Source of the DNA: MGBC114844 sp910585855 | Lineage (GTDB): Bacteria > Bacillota > Clostridia > Lachnospirales > Lachnospiraceae | Assembly (NCBI GenBank): GCA_965646165.1 | Contig: CBFFYP010000057.1 | Location: 1 to 32,265, forward strand | DNA: 32,265 bases | Reading direction: 5' to 3' | In this document: one piece after another, positions 17,139-24,494 of the stretch | Numbering within the stretch: the stretch's first letter is position 1 | How the letters are laid out: each line of letters begins with the position of its first letter | Notes under the pieces: model-generated | Database searches by the model: none | Told to the model about the DNA's origin: nothing | Seen by the model: the letters and a program-made list of their open reading frames with translations, nothing else | Program-made: the position numbers and the translations under genes

Positions 17139-18554
17139 ATGGGTAAAAGAAAGTATGTATTCCATGTTTTTTTCTTAGTTTTTGTTTGTTGTGTCATAGG
17201 AACCATACCAGCAAAAGCAGCATGGGAAAAAGAGGGAGCAGGCTGGCGGTATTCGGAAAACGGCAATTATAAAAAATCAAGCTGGTTTCAGGATACAGAT
17301 GGAAAATGGTATTATTTGGATGAAAATGGTTTTATGAAAACGGGATGGTTTCAGGATAAAAATGGGAAATGGTACTATTTTGATTCAAATGGTTCTATGA
17401 AGACAGGATGGATTCAGGACGTATCAGGAAAGTACTATTATCTGAATCCGAATGGAGATATGGCGTTTAATACAACAATAGACGGAATTTATCGATTAGG
17501 ACCGGATGGAGTATGGACCGATCAAAACGGAAAAAATGCCAATACACAGTCGGAAGCAGCAAAGACAATAAAAAATAAAAATATTGCTTCTTATACTGCA
17601 GGGACAGGCTCTGTCTATGGTTCGGAACTAACACAGGCAGAGTTGGATGAAATAGCAGAAGCTGCTGCAGAGTTTATCAATGAATTAGAGTGGAATGTAT
17701 TAGAACTAGATGCGGTAGAAAAAGTATTGATGGCACATAATTATCTGGCAGCTTATTATTCCCGGGCACAGGCAAATGAAGAAAAAACAGATACAGCATG
17801 GGCAGCTTTAGTTGGTCATAAGGCACAAGATGCAGGATATGCAAGAGCAATGAAAGTATTGTGTGATGCAATGGATGTCGGCTGTTATTATGTTTCCTCT
17901 GCTGATAATCAAAATCAATGGAATCTGGTTGAGGTGGAAGGAAAATGGTATATTGTGGATGTAGCGGTAGATGCTTCTTATTTTTGCTTTGACTGTTTTC
18001 TCTGCGGAGAAGATTTTTATCAGTGGTTATATGACGGTTTATCCTATCAGAAAGAAAATTATCCAGTTTGTGCAAAAAAAGGATATGAGATACTTTCTTA
18101 TTATGGAAAATATCCGCAGAGTTCCCGTGTTATATTTTTAATTTCGGCTAGTTCCTCTTATCGCTATCCTGATGCATCCAGTACCGCTGAAAAAAATCAG
18201 CAGGCACTTGTAATAGCACAGAAGATTGCTTCTGAGATTACCGGAGAAACTGATTTGGAAAAAGTTAAAAAAGCAGCGCAGATTGTAAGTGCTTATTGTG
18301 CTTCGGCGGGTTATACAATGGAGGGGAAAGACTATCGTACCCCTTATGGTGTTTTTATTAAGGGAGAATATTCCTGTGCAGGTGCGACTAGGGCATTGGG
18401 AATGGTATTAAATTGTATGGGATATTCCTATGAGCATGTGAATGAAAATCAATATACTCACCAGTGGTGTATATTGACAATGGATGGACAGATTGGATAT
18501 GCAGACGGACAGGTTGGCTGGGTAGGCTATGGAAAGCATCCTGCTGCGGATTAA
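17139..18554 (+). CDS. Secreted wall-binding protein with tandem transglutaminase-like domains, first one degenerate
   Basis: A 471-residue protein with a signal peptide (MGKRKYVFHVFFLVFVCCVI, cleaved near AKA-AW). Three wall-binding repeats lie at the N-terminus (residues 33-110, GKWYYLDENGFMKTGW type), unlike its neighbours, which carry them at the end. Two transglutaminase-like domains follow. The second (about 355-471) keeps C413 (EYSCAGATRAL), H441 (YTHQWC) and D456 (YADG). The first (about 170-285) has D231 and N259 where cysteine and histidine are expected, and keeps D274 (YIVDVAVD), so it is probably inactive and may bind substrate. AGGAGG precedes the ATG. Protein or peptide cross-linking or proteolysis at the wall is inferred from the fold. 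Confidence 0.82.
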   Translation: MGKRKYVFHVFFLVFVCCVIGTIPAKAAWEKEGAGWRYSENGNYKKSSWFQDTDGKWYYLDENGFMKTGWFQDKNGKWYYFDSNGSMKTGWIQDVSGKYYYLNPNGDMAFNTTIDGIYRLGPDGVWTDQNGKNANTQSEAAKTIKNKNIASYTAGTGSVYGSELTQAELDEIAEAAAEFINELEWNVLELDAVEKVLMAHNYLAAYYSRAQANEEKTDTAWAALVGHKAQDAGYARAMKVLCDAMDVGCYYVSSADNQNQWNLVEVEGKWYIVDVAVDASYFCFDCFLCGEDFYQWLYDGLSYQKENYPVCAKKGYEILSYYGKYPQSSRVIFLISASSSYRYPDASSTAEKNQQALVIAQKIASEITGETDLEKVKKAAQIVSAYCASAGYTMEGKDYRTPYGVFIKGEYSCAGATRALGMVLNCMGYSYEHVNENQYTHQWCILTMDGQIGYADGQVGWVGYGKHPAAD

Positions 18555-18564
18555 TTTATTTTTG

Positions 18565-18725
18565 TGGGTGGGGATGCTAAAATCCAAAGGAAGGTCTGCT
18601 TTGGGTTCGCTTGCATTTAGTATTTTCTCGTAGCGGATACATAAGGCACGAAAAGACCGTGCTTAAGTGCCGACGGGAAATGATGACCCTGCGCAGATTT
18701 TCTTTCCGATTTCAGTATCCTCCTT
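18565..18725 (-). repeat. Family B foldback repeat B5
   Basis: Arms at 18572-18599 (GGATGCTAAAATCC...) and 18693-18720 (...GATTTCAGTATCC) pair with several G-T and mismatch positions. The core (CATAAGGCACGAAAAGACCG, CTTAAGTGCCGACGGGAAATG) is in the same orientation as B2. It lies directly after the transglutaminase-like gene. The arm sequence differs from B1 and B2. Confidence 0.82.
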
Positions 18726-18756
18726 GTCGGTTTAGAAAAGGGAAGCTTTAATTAGG

Positions 18757-19568
18757 CTTTTGGATGTAGGATGCTGCTGGAAAGGATTTTTTTTCACTGT
18801 TCACCGGACGCCAGAGGCGGTTTGCTCCTGTCCTTTGCCTGCTCCGCTCCAAACGGTAAGAAAGTCTACGGCTTCTGATTTATATTCATCCAACCAGACG
18901 AACCGGGGCGCAATTCGCCCTCATGACAGGCAAAACGTAACTGATGTAAGAAAGGATTTTATCAGCCATAAAACATCCTCTTCCCTATCCTCCGGGCTAA
19001 ACACGCCCCTTTTTTTGCATACCCTGCATAGAAGCAGGATATGCAAAAAATTCTAGGTGTTTCCACAGAAGCCCAAGACTTTCTAACCGTTCTCCGAAGT
19101 CGCCTCCGCAGGCAAAGGACAGGAGCAACCGCCTCTGGCTGTTTGATTGAATAGCAGTAGAAATTTTTATTCGGAACAGAACAAAGTTTTCAGCAAAGTT
19201 TGGATAATATCTTTTTTTGTTCCGGGGGTCAAGCAAACAGCCAGATTCGAAAACGGTGGGGCAGCCTGCAGTGACTTTTGAAAAAAGTTAGAAGTTCTTG
19301 ACTCGCTTCGAAAACCTAAGATTTTTTTCACATCCTGCTTTCATGCAGGGTGTGAAAAAAAAGGGGCGTGTTTAGCCCGGATGATAAGAAAGAGGCTGTC
19401 TTACGGTTGGTAAAATCCTTCCTTACACCAATTACGTTTCGGCTGTTATTAGGGCGAATTGCGCCCCGGTCTGTCTGGTTGGGGAAAGGAAAAGGCAGAA
19501 GTCTTAGAACTTCTTGCTTTTTGGAAACCGGAACAGCAGGCTGCCCACCGTTTTCGAATCTGGCGTCC
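18757..19568 (+). repeat. Family A composite foldback A4 (type 1 unit, linker, type 2 unit)
   Basis: A complete composite. Its ends are the 10-bp inverted repeat GGACGCCAGA (18806-18815) and TCTGGCGTCC (19559-19568), and a shared flank (GGATGCTGCTGGAAAGG) begins at about 18767. Type 1 unit: GCCAGAGGCGGTTTGCTCC (18810 on) pairs with GGAGCAACCGCCTCTGGC (to about 19140) except for a one-base gap. Linker 19141-19245: GGCTGTTTGATTGA pairs with TCAAGCAAACAGCC. Type 2 unit: GATTCGAAAACGGTGGG pairs with CCCACCGTTTTCGAATC. Each unit has an inner A/T-flanked hairpin. It fills most of the 1.1-kb gap before the next gene; no gene is supported inside. Confidence 0.88.
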
Positions 19569-19621
19569 CCCTTCATTCTTCAATTCCAAAAGACTTATTG
19601 CAGAAAAGAGAAGAAAGCGGA

Positions 19622-19650
19622 TTGTGCAAGTGATGTTTTTGTGATAAGAT
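19622..19650 (+). promoter_or_regulatory. Candidate promoter of the small conserved gene at 19684
   Basis: TTGTGC (19622-19627) and TAAGAT (19645-19650) are separated by 17 nt, about 35 bp before the start codon. Both hexamers are moderate matches. Confidence 0.45.
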
Positions 19651-19683
19651 AAAAAAAATGGAGAGAAAGAAGGGGTGTTTTAG

Positions 19684-20046
19684 ATGAAAAAAGAGATCGT
19701 AGATTATGTAACAGAAAAAACAAATGAATTGATAAATGCATCATCATGCAGTAAGGAAGCAAAAGCGGCAGCGGAAGCTTGGCTGGCTGCAGTCGGAACA
19801 GAGAGGGAGGCGGAAGAAACAAAGAAATACATAGAAGAATTAGAAGCAGATATTATGCCGATTGACGGTTTGATTGCCTTTGCAGAGTCTGCACATGGAG
19901 CAGAGGTTTTTGGTGCAGATATGGCAAAGAATATCGCAGAACATGCAAAAGAGATTCAGAAAGCAGGGGCAAAATACTGTGATTGTCCGGCTTGTGCGGC
20001 GGTGGAAGCGATATTGGAAAAGAAAGAAATTCTTCTTGGGGAGTGA
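19684..20046 (+). CDS. Small conserved alpha-helical protein of unknown function
   Basis: A 120-residue, alanine- and glutamate-rich, probably fully helical soluble protein. It contains EELEADIMPIDGLIAFAESAHGAEVFG and ends with the cysteine-rich motif KYCDCPACAAVEAILEKKE (C-x-C-x2-C). Proteins of this type are widespread in clostridia and are sometimes labelled Hsp90-like in databases, a name the sequence does not support because there is no ATPase domain. The three cysteines could bind a metal. It has its own promoter-like sequence upstream and an intrinsic terminator downstream, so it is probably a single-gene transcript. Function unknown. Confidence 0.75.
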   Translation: MKKEIVDYVTEKTNELINASSCSKEAKAAAEAWLAAVGTEREAEETKKYIEELEADIMPIDGLIAFAESAHGAEVFGADMAKNIAEHAKEIQKAGAKYCDCPACAAVEAILEKKEILLGE

Positions 20047-20083
20047 ATGGTAGAGAGAATAGAAGGTAAAATAGGGAAGAGGG

Positions 20084-20112
20084 GCATCTGTCAGAAATGA
20101 TAGGTGCTTTTT
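20084..20112 (+). terminator. Intrinsic terminator after the small conserved gene
   Basis: GCATCTGTCA pairs with TGATAGGTGC (10 bp including two wobbles) around a GAAA loop, followed by TTTTT. It ends the rightward transcript 38 nt after the stop codon. It lacks a T tract in the leftward direction. Confidence 0.85.
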
Positions 20113-20291
20113 CTGTATATAGAGGCGTTACAATCAAAAGAGAGATAGTTTAATTTGCAAATTTTTTGCAGTGTTTTTTGGGGTTTTAGCTGTGAATGAC
20201 GGTTAGGCAGAAGTTTTTGATAGGAAAAATGGTAAAAATTTTTTTATATTGAATAAAAAATATAATTATGGAAATACTGGTAAAGGAAAGG

Positions 20292-20319
20292 ATGCAACAA
20301 TTTGAATAAAATGTTGCAT
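20292..20319 (+). repeat. Left inverted crossover site
   Basis: Arms ATGCAACA (20292-20299) and TGTTGCAT (20312-20319) surround a 12-nt asymmetric spacer ATTTGAATAAAA. Extra bases extend the arm symmetry to 12 bp here (AAGG/CCTT). Two inverted arms around an asymmetric spacer is the usual layout of a tyrosine recombinase core site. Confidence 0.8.
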
Positions 20320-20335
20320 CCTTATTCTGCTTTAT

Positions 20336-20362
20336 ATATCGGTGAGAACGAAAATTAGTTTA
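20336..20362 (-). promoter_or_regulatory. Sigma-D (FliA-type) flagellar promoter, pointing away from flagellin
   Basis: On the minus strand TAAA (20359-20362) is followed after exactly 15 nt by ACCGATAT (20336-20343). The B. subtilis sigma-D consensus is TAAA-N15-GCCGATAT, so 11 of 12 positions match. Transcription would start near 20329 and run left through the inverted site into a region with no minus-strand gene. It lies inside the invertible segment. Confidence 0.75.
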
Positions 20363-20476
20363 TAGGGATTTTTGATTTTTTCTATTTTTTTATGGATTTT
20401 TTTAAGCCGGTTTTATTTTTCAGTTTTTTATTATCAGGAAAATTCTTTTTTTGTTCTTATTTCTAGTATTCCCCAT

Positions 20477-21055
20477 TTAGAGTTCTGTATGCAGAAATAC
20501 TTGATCTTTTTCGTCTTGTTCAATACCAAGATAACGTTTGGTAATATGATAAGAAGAATGGTTGTAAATCGATACCAAAAGGGCTGGATTTGTACCGGAT
20601 GCCCATGCATGGTATCCAAAGGTTTTTCTAAGGGAGTGAGGGCTGACCGGATCGGGAAGCTGCAGGGCAGTACAGGCAGTACGGATAATACGAAACGCCT
20701 GTTCCCGACATAGAGGGGTCAGGCTGTGTTTGGCAGTAAAGATATATTGTTTTTCTGTAACGGAAGGAAGGCTTTCTAAATAGAGAGCAAGTGCTTGTAT
20801 TACGTTGTGGTTTAAGGCTATCAGCGTTCGTTTTTGTGTCTTTTTTTCAATCATTTCTAAATGTGCCCGAAATCGTTTGCTTTCCACTTGATAGACCGTT
20901 CCCCATGTGAGGGATAGGATATCGCTGATTCGTAAAGCAGTATTGACTGCGGTGCAGATAAGGGCATAATTTCTTAAATTTGGTTTTTCTGTTAAATAAA
21001 AATTCTTAAGTGATTCTAAATCTTCCTTATTTCGGATGGGTTGTGTCGTACTCAT
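20477..21055 (-). CDS. Small tyrosine recombinase (phase-variation invertase type)
   Basis: A 192-residue catalytic-domain integrase of the XerC/XerD/FimB superfamily. Expected active-site residues are present: R42 (ALRISD), K72 (EKKTQK), H140 and R143 (HSLRK), H166 (YNHSS) and nucleophile Y175 (TKRYLGI). It lacks most of the N-terminal core-binding domain found in XerC (about 300 residues), like the FimB/FimE-type invertases of fimbrial and capsule switches. Start 21055 follows AGAGGAA; an upstream in-frame ATG at 21106 has no site. The 5' leader can form a 9-bp hairpin (21069-21077 with 21102-21110). It sits between the two 28-bp inverted sites, which are its probable substrates, so it would invert itself. 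Confidence 0.9.
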   Translation of the reverse strand: MSTTQPIRNKEDLESLKNFYLTEKPNLRNYALICTAVNTALRISDILSLTWGTVYQVESKRFRAHLEMIEKKTQKRTLIALNHNVIQALALYLESLPSVTEKQYIFTAKHSLTPLCREQAFRIIRTACTALQLPDPVSPHSLRKTFGYHAWASGTNPALLVSIYNHSSYHITKRYLGIEQDEKDQVFLHTEL

Positions 21056-21146
21056 AAATTCCTCTTTTCTGTATGGCTGATTGGTGAAAAAGCCTATGGT
21101 TGCCATACAGACCTAGACTTTTTTTCTGGAATAATTTTACAAAATT

Positions 21147-21174
21147 ATGCAACACTTTATTCAAATTGTTGCAT
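21147..21174 (-). repeat. Right inverted crossover site
   Basis: ATGCAACA (21147-21154), 12-nt spacer CTTTATTCAAAT, TGTTGCAT (21167-21174). Its reverse complement equals the left site except at one spacer-edge base. Similarity stops sharply outside the 28 bp, as expected for a recombination site rather than a duplicated region. Confidence 0.8.
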
Positions 21175-21241
21175 GGTTCTAAAATTTGTTTTATCTGTCT
21201 AAGGAAAGGTTGGCAGAAGGCAGTCAAACAAGGAGGTAGAG

Positions 21242-21508
21242 ATGTTAAAGATAACAATTAAGCCGGGCGAATATGTCATGATTGGAGAAGAGATTAAAGT
21301 GATTTTTGCCGGAGGAAGCGGCAACAATATGCATCTGATGATTGATGCCCCAAGAGAACTGAATATTGCCAGAAGTAAGTTGCTAGAGAAAAAAGAAAAG
21401 TATTATGTAGATCAAAAACTTCCAGCAGAAGCAGTTAAGCAGATTCAGCGGATTATTATGGAAAATAAGCTGCCAAAGGAAGTACCGTTTGAAAGGTTTG
21501 GAAGTTAG
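21242..21508 (+). CDS. csrA: CsrA-like RNA-binding translational regulator, divergent
   Basis: An 88-residue CsrA-family protein starting MLKITIKPGEYVMIGEEIKV. It aligns without gaps to residues 1-50 of E. coli CsrA, keeping the G9-E10, IGxxI and DAP motifs and R44 (IARSKL). The key RNA-binding R6 is isoleucine here and R31 is histidine. A C-terminal tail of about 35 residues continues past the usual end. In B. subtilis CsrA represses hag (flagellin) translation and is countered by FliW; no fliW gene is in this window. A GGAGG site precedes the ATG. It lies 67 bp from the right crossover site and directly upstream of flagellin, with which it is probably co-transcribed. Confidence 0.85.
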   Translation: MLKITIKPGEYVMIGEEIKVIFAGGSGNNMHLMIDAPRELNIARSKLLEKKEKYYVDQKLPAEAVKQIQRIIMENKLPKEVPFERFGS

Positions 21509-21587
21509 CAGTCAGGATAATACCGATTCGGCAAACCCGGGAGCTGAAAAGGATTATTATAAAAACATTTATTAACTAAACAAAGCA

Positions 21588-21603
21588 CCCGAACGGATTC
21601 GGG
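21588..21603 (+). promoter_or_regulatory. Hairpin in the flagellin 5' leader
   Basis: CCCGAA-CGGA-TTCGGG forms a perfect 6-bp stem in the 206-bp csrA-flagellin gap. GGA in a hairpin loop is the preferred CsrA recognition motif, and further GGA triplets occur near the flagellin ribosome site (AAAGGAGGATAA). CsrA control of flagellin translation is inferred from B. subtilis. No sigma-D promoter was found in this gap. Confidence 0.45.
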
Positions 21604-21714
21604 GAAGACATTTACCTGAAAAAAGAGATCTTGCTTAAAAAGGCGGGAGGTCAAAAGCAAAAAGAAATGTTATTTTTTGGGAGAATGTAAGAGTATAAAG
21701 GAGGATAATTAATT

Positions 21715-23778
21715 ATGAGTATGTTTATTCAACACAACATGTCAGCTATGAACGCAAACAGAAATTTAGGAGTTGTAACCGGTTCTCTTTCCAAGTCAAC
21801 TGAGAAACTTTCCTCTGGTTACAGAATTAACCGTGCAGGAGATGATGCAGCAGGTTTGGCAATTTCCGAAAAGATGAGAGGACAGATTCGTGGATTAAAT
21901 CAAGCAAGTACCAATTCACAGGATGGTATCTCTTTGATTCAGACCGCAGAGGGCGCATTAACCGAAACACATAGTATTTTACAGAGAATGAGAGAACTTG
22001 CAGTACAGGCATCCAATGATACGAATACAGATGATGATCGTACTCAGATTCAGAATGAAATTGTACAGTTGACAAATGAAATTGATCGAATTGCAGGAAC
22101 GACAGAGTTTAATACGAAGAAGTTATTAGACGGAAGCCGTGCTGGGGCTGTTACGGAAAAAGCAGGATCGGCAGCGGTAGAGGGAACATTTACTAATAGT
22201 ATGGTATCGGCTGAAATTACAACCAATAATTCAGATGTGGCGTCTTATACAGAGATTGCACGGATCGAAATTACAAAAGATTTTACAGATGGAATGTCTA
22301 CTTCTAGTAAGAAATATTCTGATACTGAGTTGGATACAGCATGGAATTTAATTAAAACAGATATTATCGCAGATGGAGATACAAAAAATTTAGAAAAAGT
22401 AGTTTCGGCTGCTATTAAGACTTTAAAGACAGGAACTTTAAAAACAGCACAGGATAATTTAAATGCTTATCAAACTTCGCAGGAAACCAATACAGAAAAG
22501 CTTGCGGAATTGATAGAAACCATAAAAGGATTTGATGAAACTGCTAAAACAGGGGCAGGAAAAGAGAGTATTTTTGCAGAAGGTGTTTCAATAGAAGATG
22601 TAACAAAAGCATTTAATGAGTTGGTTGCTTTGTATGAAAAATCAGGAAATACAACTGGAAATTTGGATATTACAAATGCAAGTATAGATTTTGATAAACT
22701 TTTTTCTACATCAACTACAGCGATTGGAATTGCAAATTTTGGAGAATTAACAGCTACAGGTATTGGAACACAAAAAGCAAACGGTGCTACTGGAACAGAT
22801 GATACAGCATTAACTACTGCTAAAGCAGCTGCAACAGACACATATAATACTTATACAACAAATTTAAAGACTACATTAAAGAGTCTGGCAGCAGAAATAG
22901 CAGGTGTAAATATTCAGGCAACTAAGAATCAGGATGAGTTAGATAAGGAAAATAGAAAACTTGAATTGCTGGAAAATGGAGATTTGATGCAAGCTTTGAC
23001 GGAAAGAGAACTTGCTAAAGTGAAATATGAATTGGATACCAACGCTTCACAAAGTGAAAAGGATATTGCGAAAGTGCATCAGGATGCTGCTCAAGCTAAA
23101 ATTGATAAGTTAAATGTAGCAGAAACAGTTCTTACAGTTTCCGATTTATTTGGAAATACAGCGGATACATCAAAGTTTGAAATTGATTCAAAAGTAGCAG
23201 AGGATGGTACGTTAAAAGTAACATTAAAGAATGATCCATCTGATTCATCAAAAGATACTATCATTACGATTAATAATGCAAATCAGTTAAAAGCAGGAGA
23301 TGTAGTAACCATTACTTCACAGGCAATGGTAGAATCTCATTCTGCAACAACAGGAAAAGAGGCTCTTCGTTTACAGGTAGGTGCTAATTCTGGTCAGGAA
23401 GTAACATTAAGTATTAATAGTATGAAAGCGAAGGATTTGGTAATTGTACAGACAAAGGAAGGTTCTGAGGGTGAAGCATTGGATGTAACATCTCAGGCAA
23501 GTGCATCTTTAGCAGTCAATGCATTTGATCTTGCCATTCAGAAAGTATCAACTGAACGTGCAAAAATGGGTGCGATTCAGAATCGGTTAGAGCATACCAT
23601 TTCTAATTTGGATACTTCTTCTGAAAACCTGCAGGCAGCAGAATCTAGAATTCGTGATACCGATATGGCTGAGGAAATGACAAATTATTCTAAGAATAAT
23701 ATTTTACAGCAAGCAGGCCAAGCAATGCTGGCACAGGCAAATCAGTCTACACAAGGTGTTCTTTCTTTATTGCAATAA
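21715..23778 (+). CDS. fliC/hag: Flagellin
   Basis: A 687-residue flagellin, the subunit of the extracellular flagellar filament. Residues 1-145 are the conserved N-terminal D0/D1 part (FIQHNMSAMNANRNLG, SSGYRINRAGDDAAGLAIS, TAEGALTETHSILQRMRELA). The last 125 residues or so are the C-terminal D1/D0 part (STERAKMGAIQNRLEHTISN, ESRIRDTDMAEEMTNYSKNN, ending QGVLSLLQ). Residues 150-560 are the variable surface domain, Thr/Lys/Ala-rich, much larger than in B. subtilis Hag (about 300 residues). Start 21715 has AGGAGG 10 nt upstream. It follows csrA and lies downstream of the invertible promoter segment; a strong terminator ends it. No flagellar structural or assembly genes are nearby. Confidence 0.96.
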   Translation: MSMFIQHNMSAMNANRNLGVVTGSLSKSTEKLSSGYRINRAGDDAAGLAISEKMRGQIRGLNQASTNSQDGISLIQTAEGALTETHSILQRMRELAVQASNDTNTDDDRTQIQNEIVQLTNEIDRIAGTTEFNTKKLLDGSRAGAVTEKAGSAAVEGTFTNSMVSAEITTNNSDVASYTEIARIEITKDFTDGMSTSSKKYSDTELDTAWNLIKTDIIADGDTKNLEKVVSAAIKTLKTGTLKTAQDNLNAYQTSQETNTEKLAELIETIKGFDETAKTGAGKESIFAEGVSIEDVTKAFNELVALYEKSGNTTGNLDITNASIDFDKLFSTSTTAIGIANFGELTATGIGTQKANGATGTDDTALTTAKAAATDTYNTYTTNLKTTLKSLAAEIAGVNIQATKNQDELDKENRKLELLENGDLMQALTERELAKVKYELDTNASQSEKDIAKVHQDAAQAKIDKLNVAETVLTVSDLFGNTADTSKFEIDSKVAEDGTLKVTLKNDPSDSSKDTIITINNANQLKAGDVVTITSQAMVESHSATTGKEALRLQVGANSGQEVTLSINSMKAKDLVIVQTKEGSEGEALDVTSQASASLAVNAFDLAIQKVSTERAKMGAIQNRLEHTISNLDTSSENLQAAESRIRDTDMAEEMTNYSKNNILQQAGQAMLAQANQSTQGVLSLLQ

Positions 23779-23821
23779 TAGTATAAAAAACAAAATTAAA
23801 TATATTATACTGCAATAATCT

Positions 23822-23852
23822 ATCCCCCACTTTGAATTTAAAAGTGGGGGAT
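23822..23852 (+). terminator. Flagellin intrinsic terminator
   Basis: ATCCCCCACTTT pairs with AAAGTGGGGGAT (12 bp) around a short AT loop, followed by ATTTGTATTT, 43 nt after the flagellin stop. Confidence 0.88.
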
Positions 23853-23931
23853 ATTTGTATTTAGAGGATTGGACAATCTTTTATAATAAGATAAAGACTG
23901 GTTTTAAATCTGAAATAAAAATGGAAAAGAA

Positions 23932-23960
23932 TTGAAATTGAAAAAAGGTGGTGATATACT
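23932..23960 (+). promoter_or_regulatory. Promoter of the EamA-like gene
   Basis: TTGAAA (23932-23937) and TATACT (23955-23960) are exactly 17 nt apart, about 38 bp before the start codon. Confidence 0.7.
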
Positions 23961-23997
23961 AATAGCAGCTATCAGAAAAAAGAAAGGATGATAGAAG

Positions 23998-24411
23998 ATG
24001 TGGCTTTTTTTTGCACTGCTTTCTGCTATATTTGCAGCTTTAACCTCTATTCTTGCTAAAATAGGAATTTCTGGAGTAAATTCTAATTTAGCAACTGCAA
24101 TTCGAACTGTAGTAGTTGTATTTATGGCATGGGGAATGGTCTTTCTTACCAATACACAAAAGGGCGTTTTTAATATTAGTAAAAAAAGCTGGCTGTTTTT
24201 AATTTTATCCGGCTTGGCAACAGGAGCATCTTGGCTGTGTTATTATAAAGCATTACAGATAGGAGAGGCATCCAAAGTAGTACCAGTGGATAAATTAAGC
24301 GTGGTGATTACTTTGATTTTAGCTTTTTTATTATTACATGAGCCATTTACTATAAAATCTTTTATAGGATGTGTTTGCATTACAGTTGGAACATTAATTA
24401 TGGTATTTTAG
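23998..24411 (+). CDS. Single-domain EamA/DMT-family membrane transporter
   Basis: A 137-residue inner-membrane protein with about five hydrophobic helices forming one EamA domain. Standard drug/metabolite transporters have two such domains (about 300 residues), so this is a half-size member that probably works as a dimer. Recognisable motifs are FAALTSILAKIGISGVNSNLA at the N-terminus and the family's ALQIGEASKVVPVDKLSVV in the middle. AAAGGATGATAGAAG precedes the ATG. It has its own promoter. The substrate cannot be predicted. It is probably complete rather than truncated, because both ends match free-standing short relatives. Confidence 0.82.
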   Translation: MWLFFALLSAIFAALTSILAKIGISGVNSNLATAIRTVVVVFMAWGMVFLTNTQKGVFNISKKSWLFLILSGLATGASWLCYYKALQIGEASKVVPVDKLSVVITLILAFLLLHEPFTIKSFIGCVCITVGTLIMVF

Positions 24412-24494
24412 GATATAAAGTTTAGGATATTGAATTTTTTTTATATGTTTTAGGAAATTGCTAATAATAAAATGATAGAAAAGAGATGATAAAA

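Larger units (their letters stand above)
20292..21174. other. Candidate invertible DNA segment carrying its own recombinase and a flagellar promoter
   Basis: An 883-bp segment is bounded by 28-bp sites in inverted orientation (20292-20319 and 21147-21174) that match at 27 of 28 positions. It contains a tyrosine recombinase gene (20477-21055, minus) and a sigma-D type promoter (20336-20362, minus). As drawn, the promoter faces away from csrA-flagellin. Inversion would map position x to 41466 minus x: the promoter would lie at 21104-21130 pointing right, with its start near 21137, about 105 nt before csrA. The region between the recombinase stop and the left site (20320-20476) is otherwise AT-rich with no gene. 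Read as a flagellin phase switch; the present orientation looks OFF. Confidence 0.75.

Noticed and set aside
18760..19056. Reading frames inside family A repeats (also at 42-272, 262-507, 9533-10000, 9650-9976, 19328-19652, 26553-26831 and 27164-27421) that translate to similar peptides with motifs such as TNRGAIRP and SSGLNTPLFLHTL.
   Set aside because: The similarity follows from the DNA repeat. Frames are open on both strands, lack ribosome sites, and include the hairpin arms; arm changes keep base pairing rather than amino acids.
19684..20046. Naming the small helical protein a molecular chaperone Hsp90.
   Set aside because: It has 120 residues and no GHKL ATPase or other Hsp90 domain; the label comes from database convention.
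20372..20713. A plus-strand frame of 113 codons opposite the recombinase gene.
   Set aside because: It is the shadow of the recombinase 3' part, starting in AT-rich noncoding DNA without a ribosome site.
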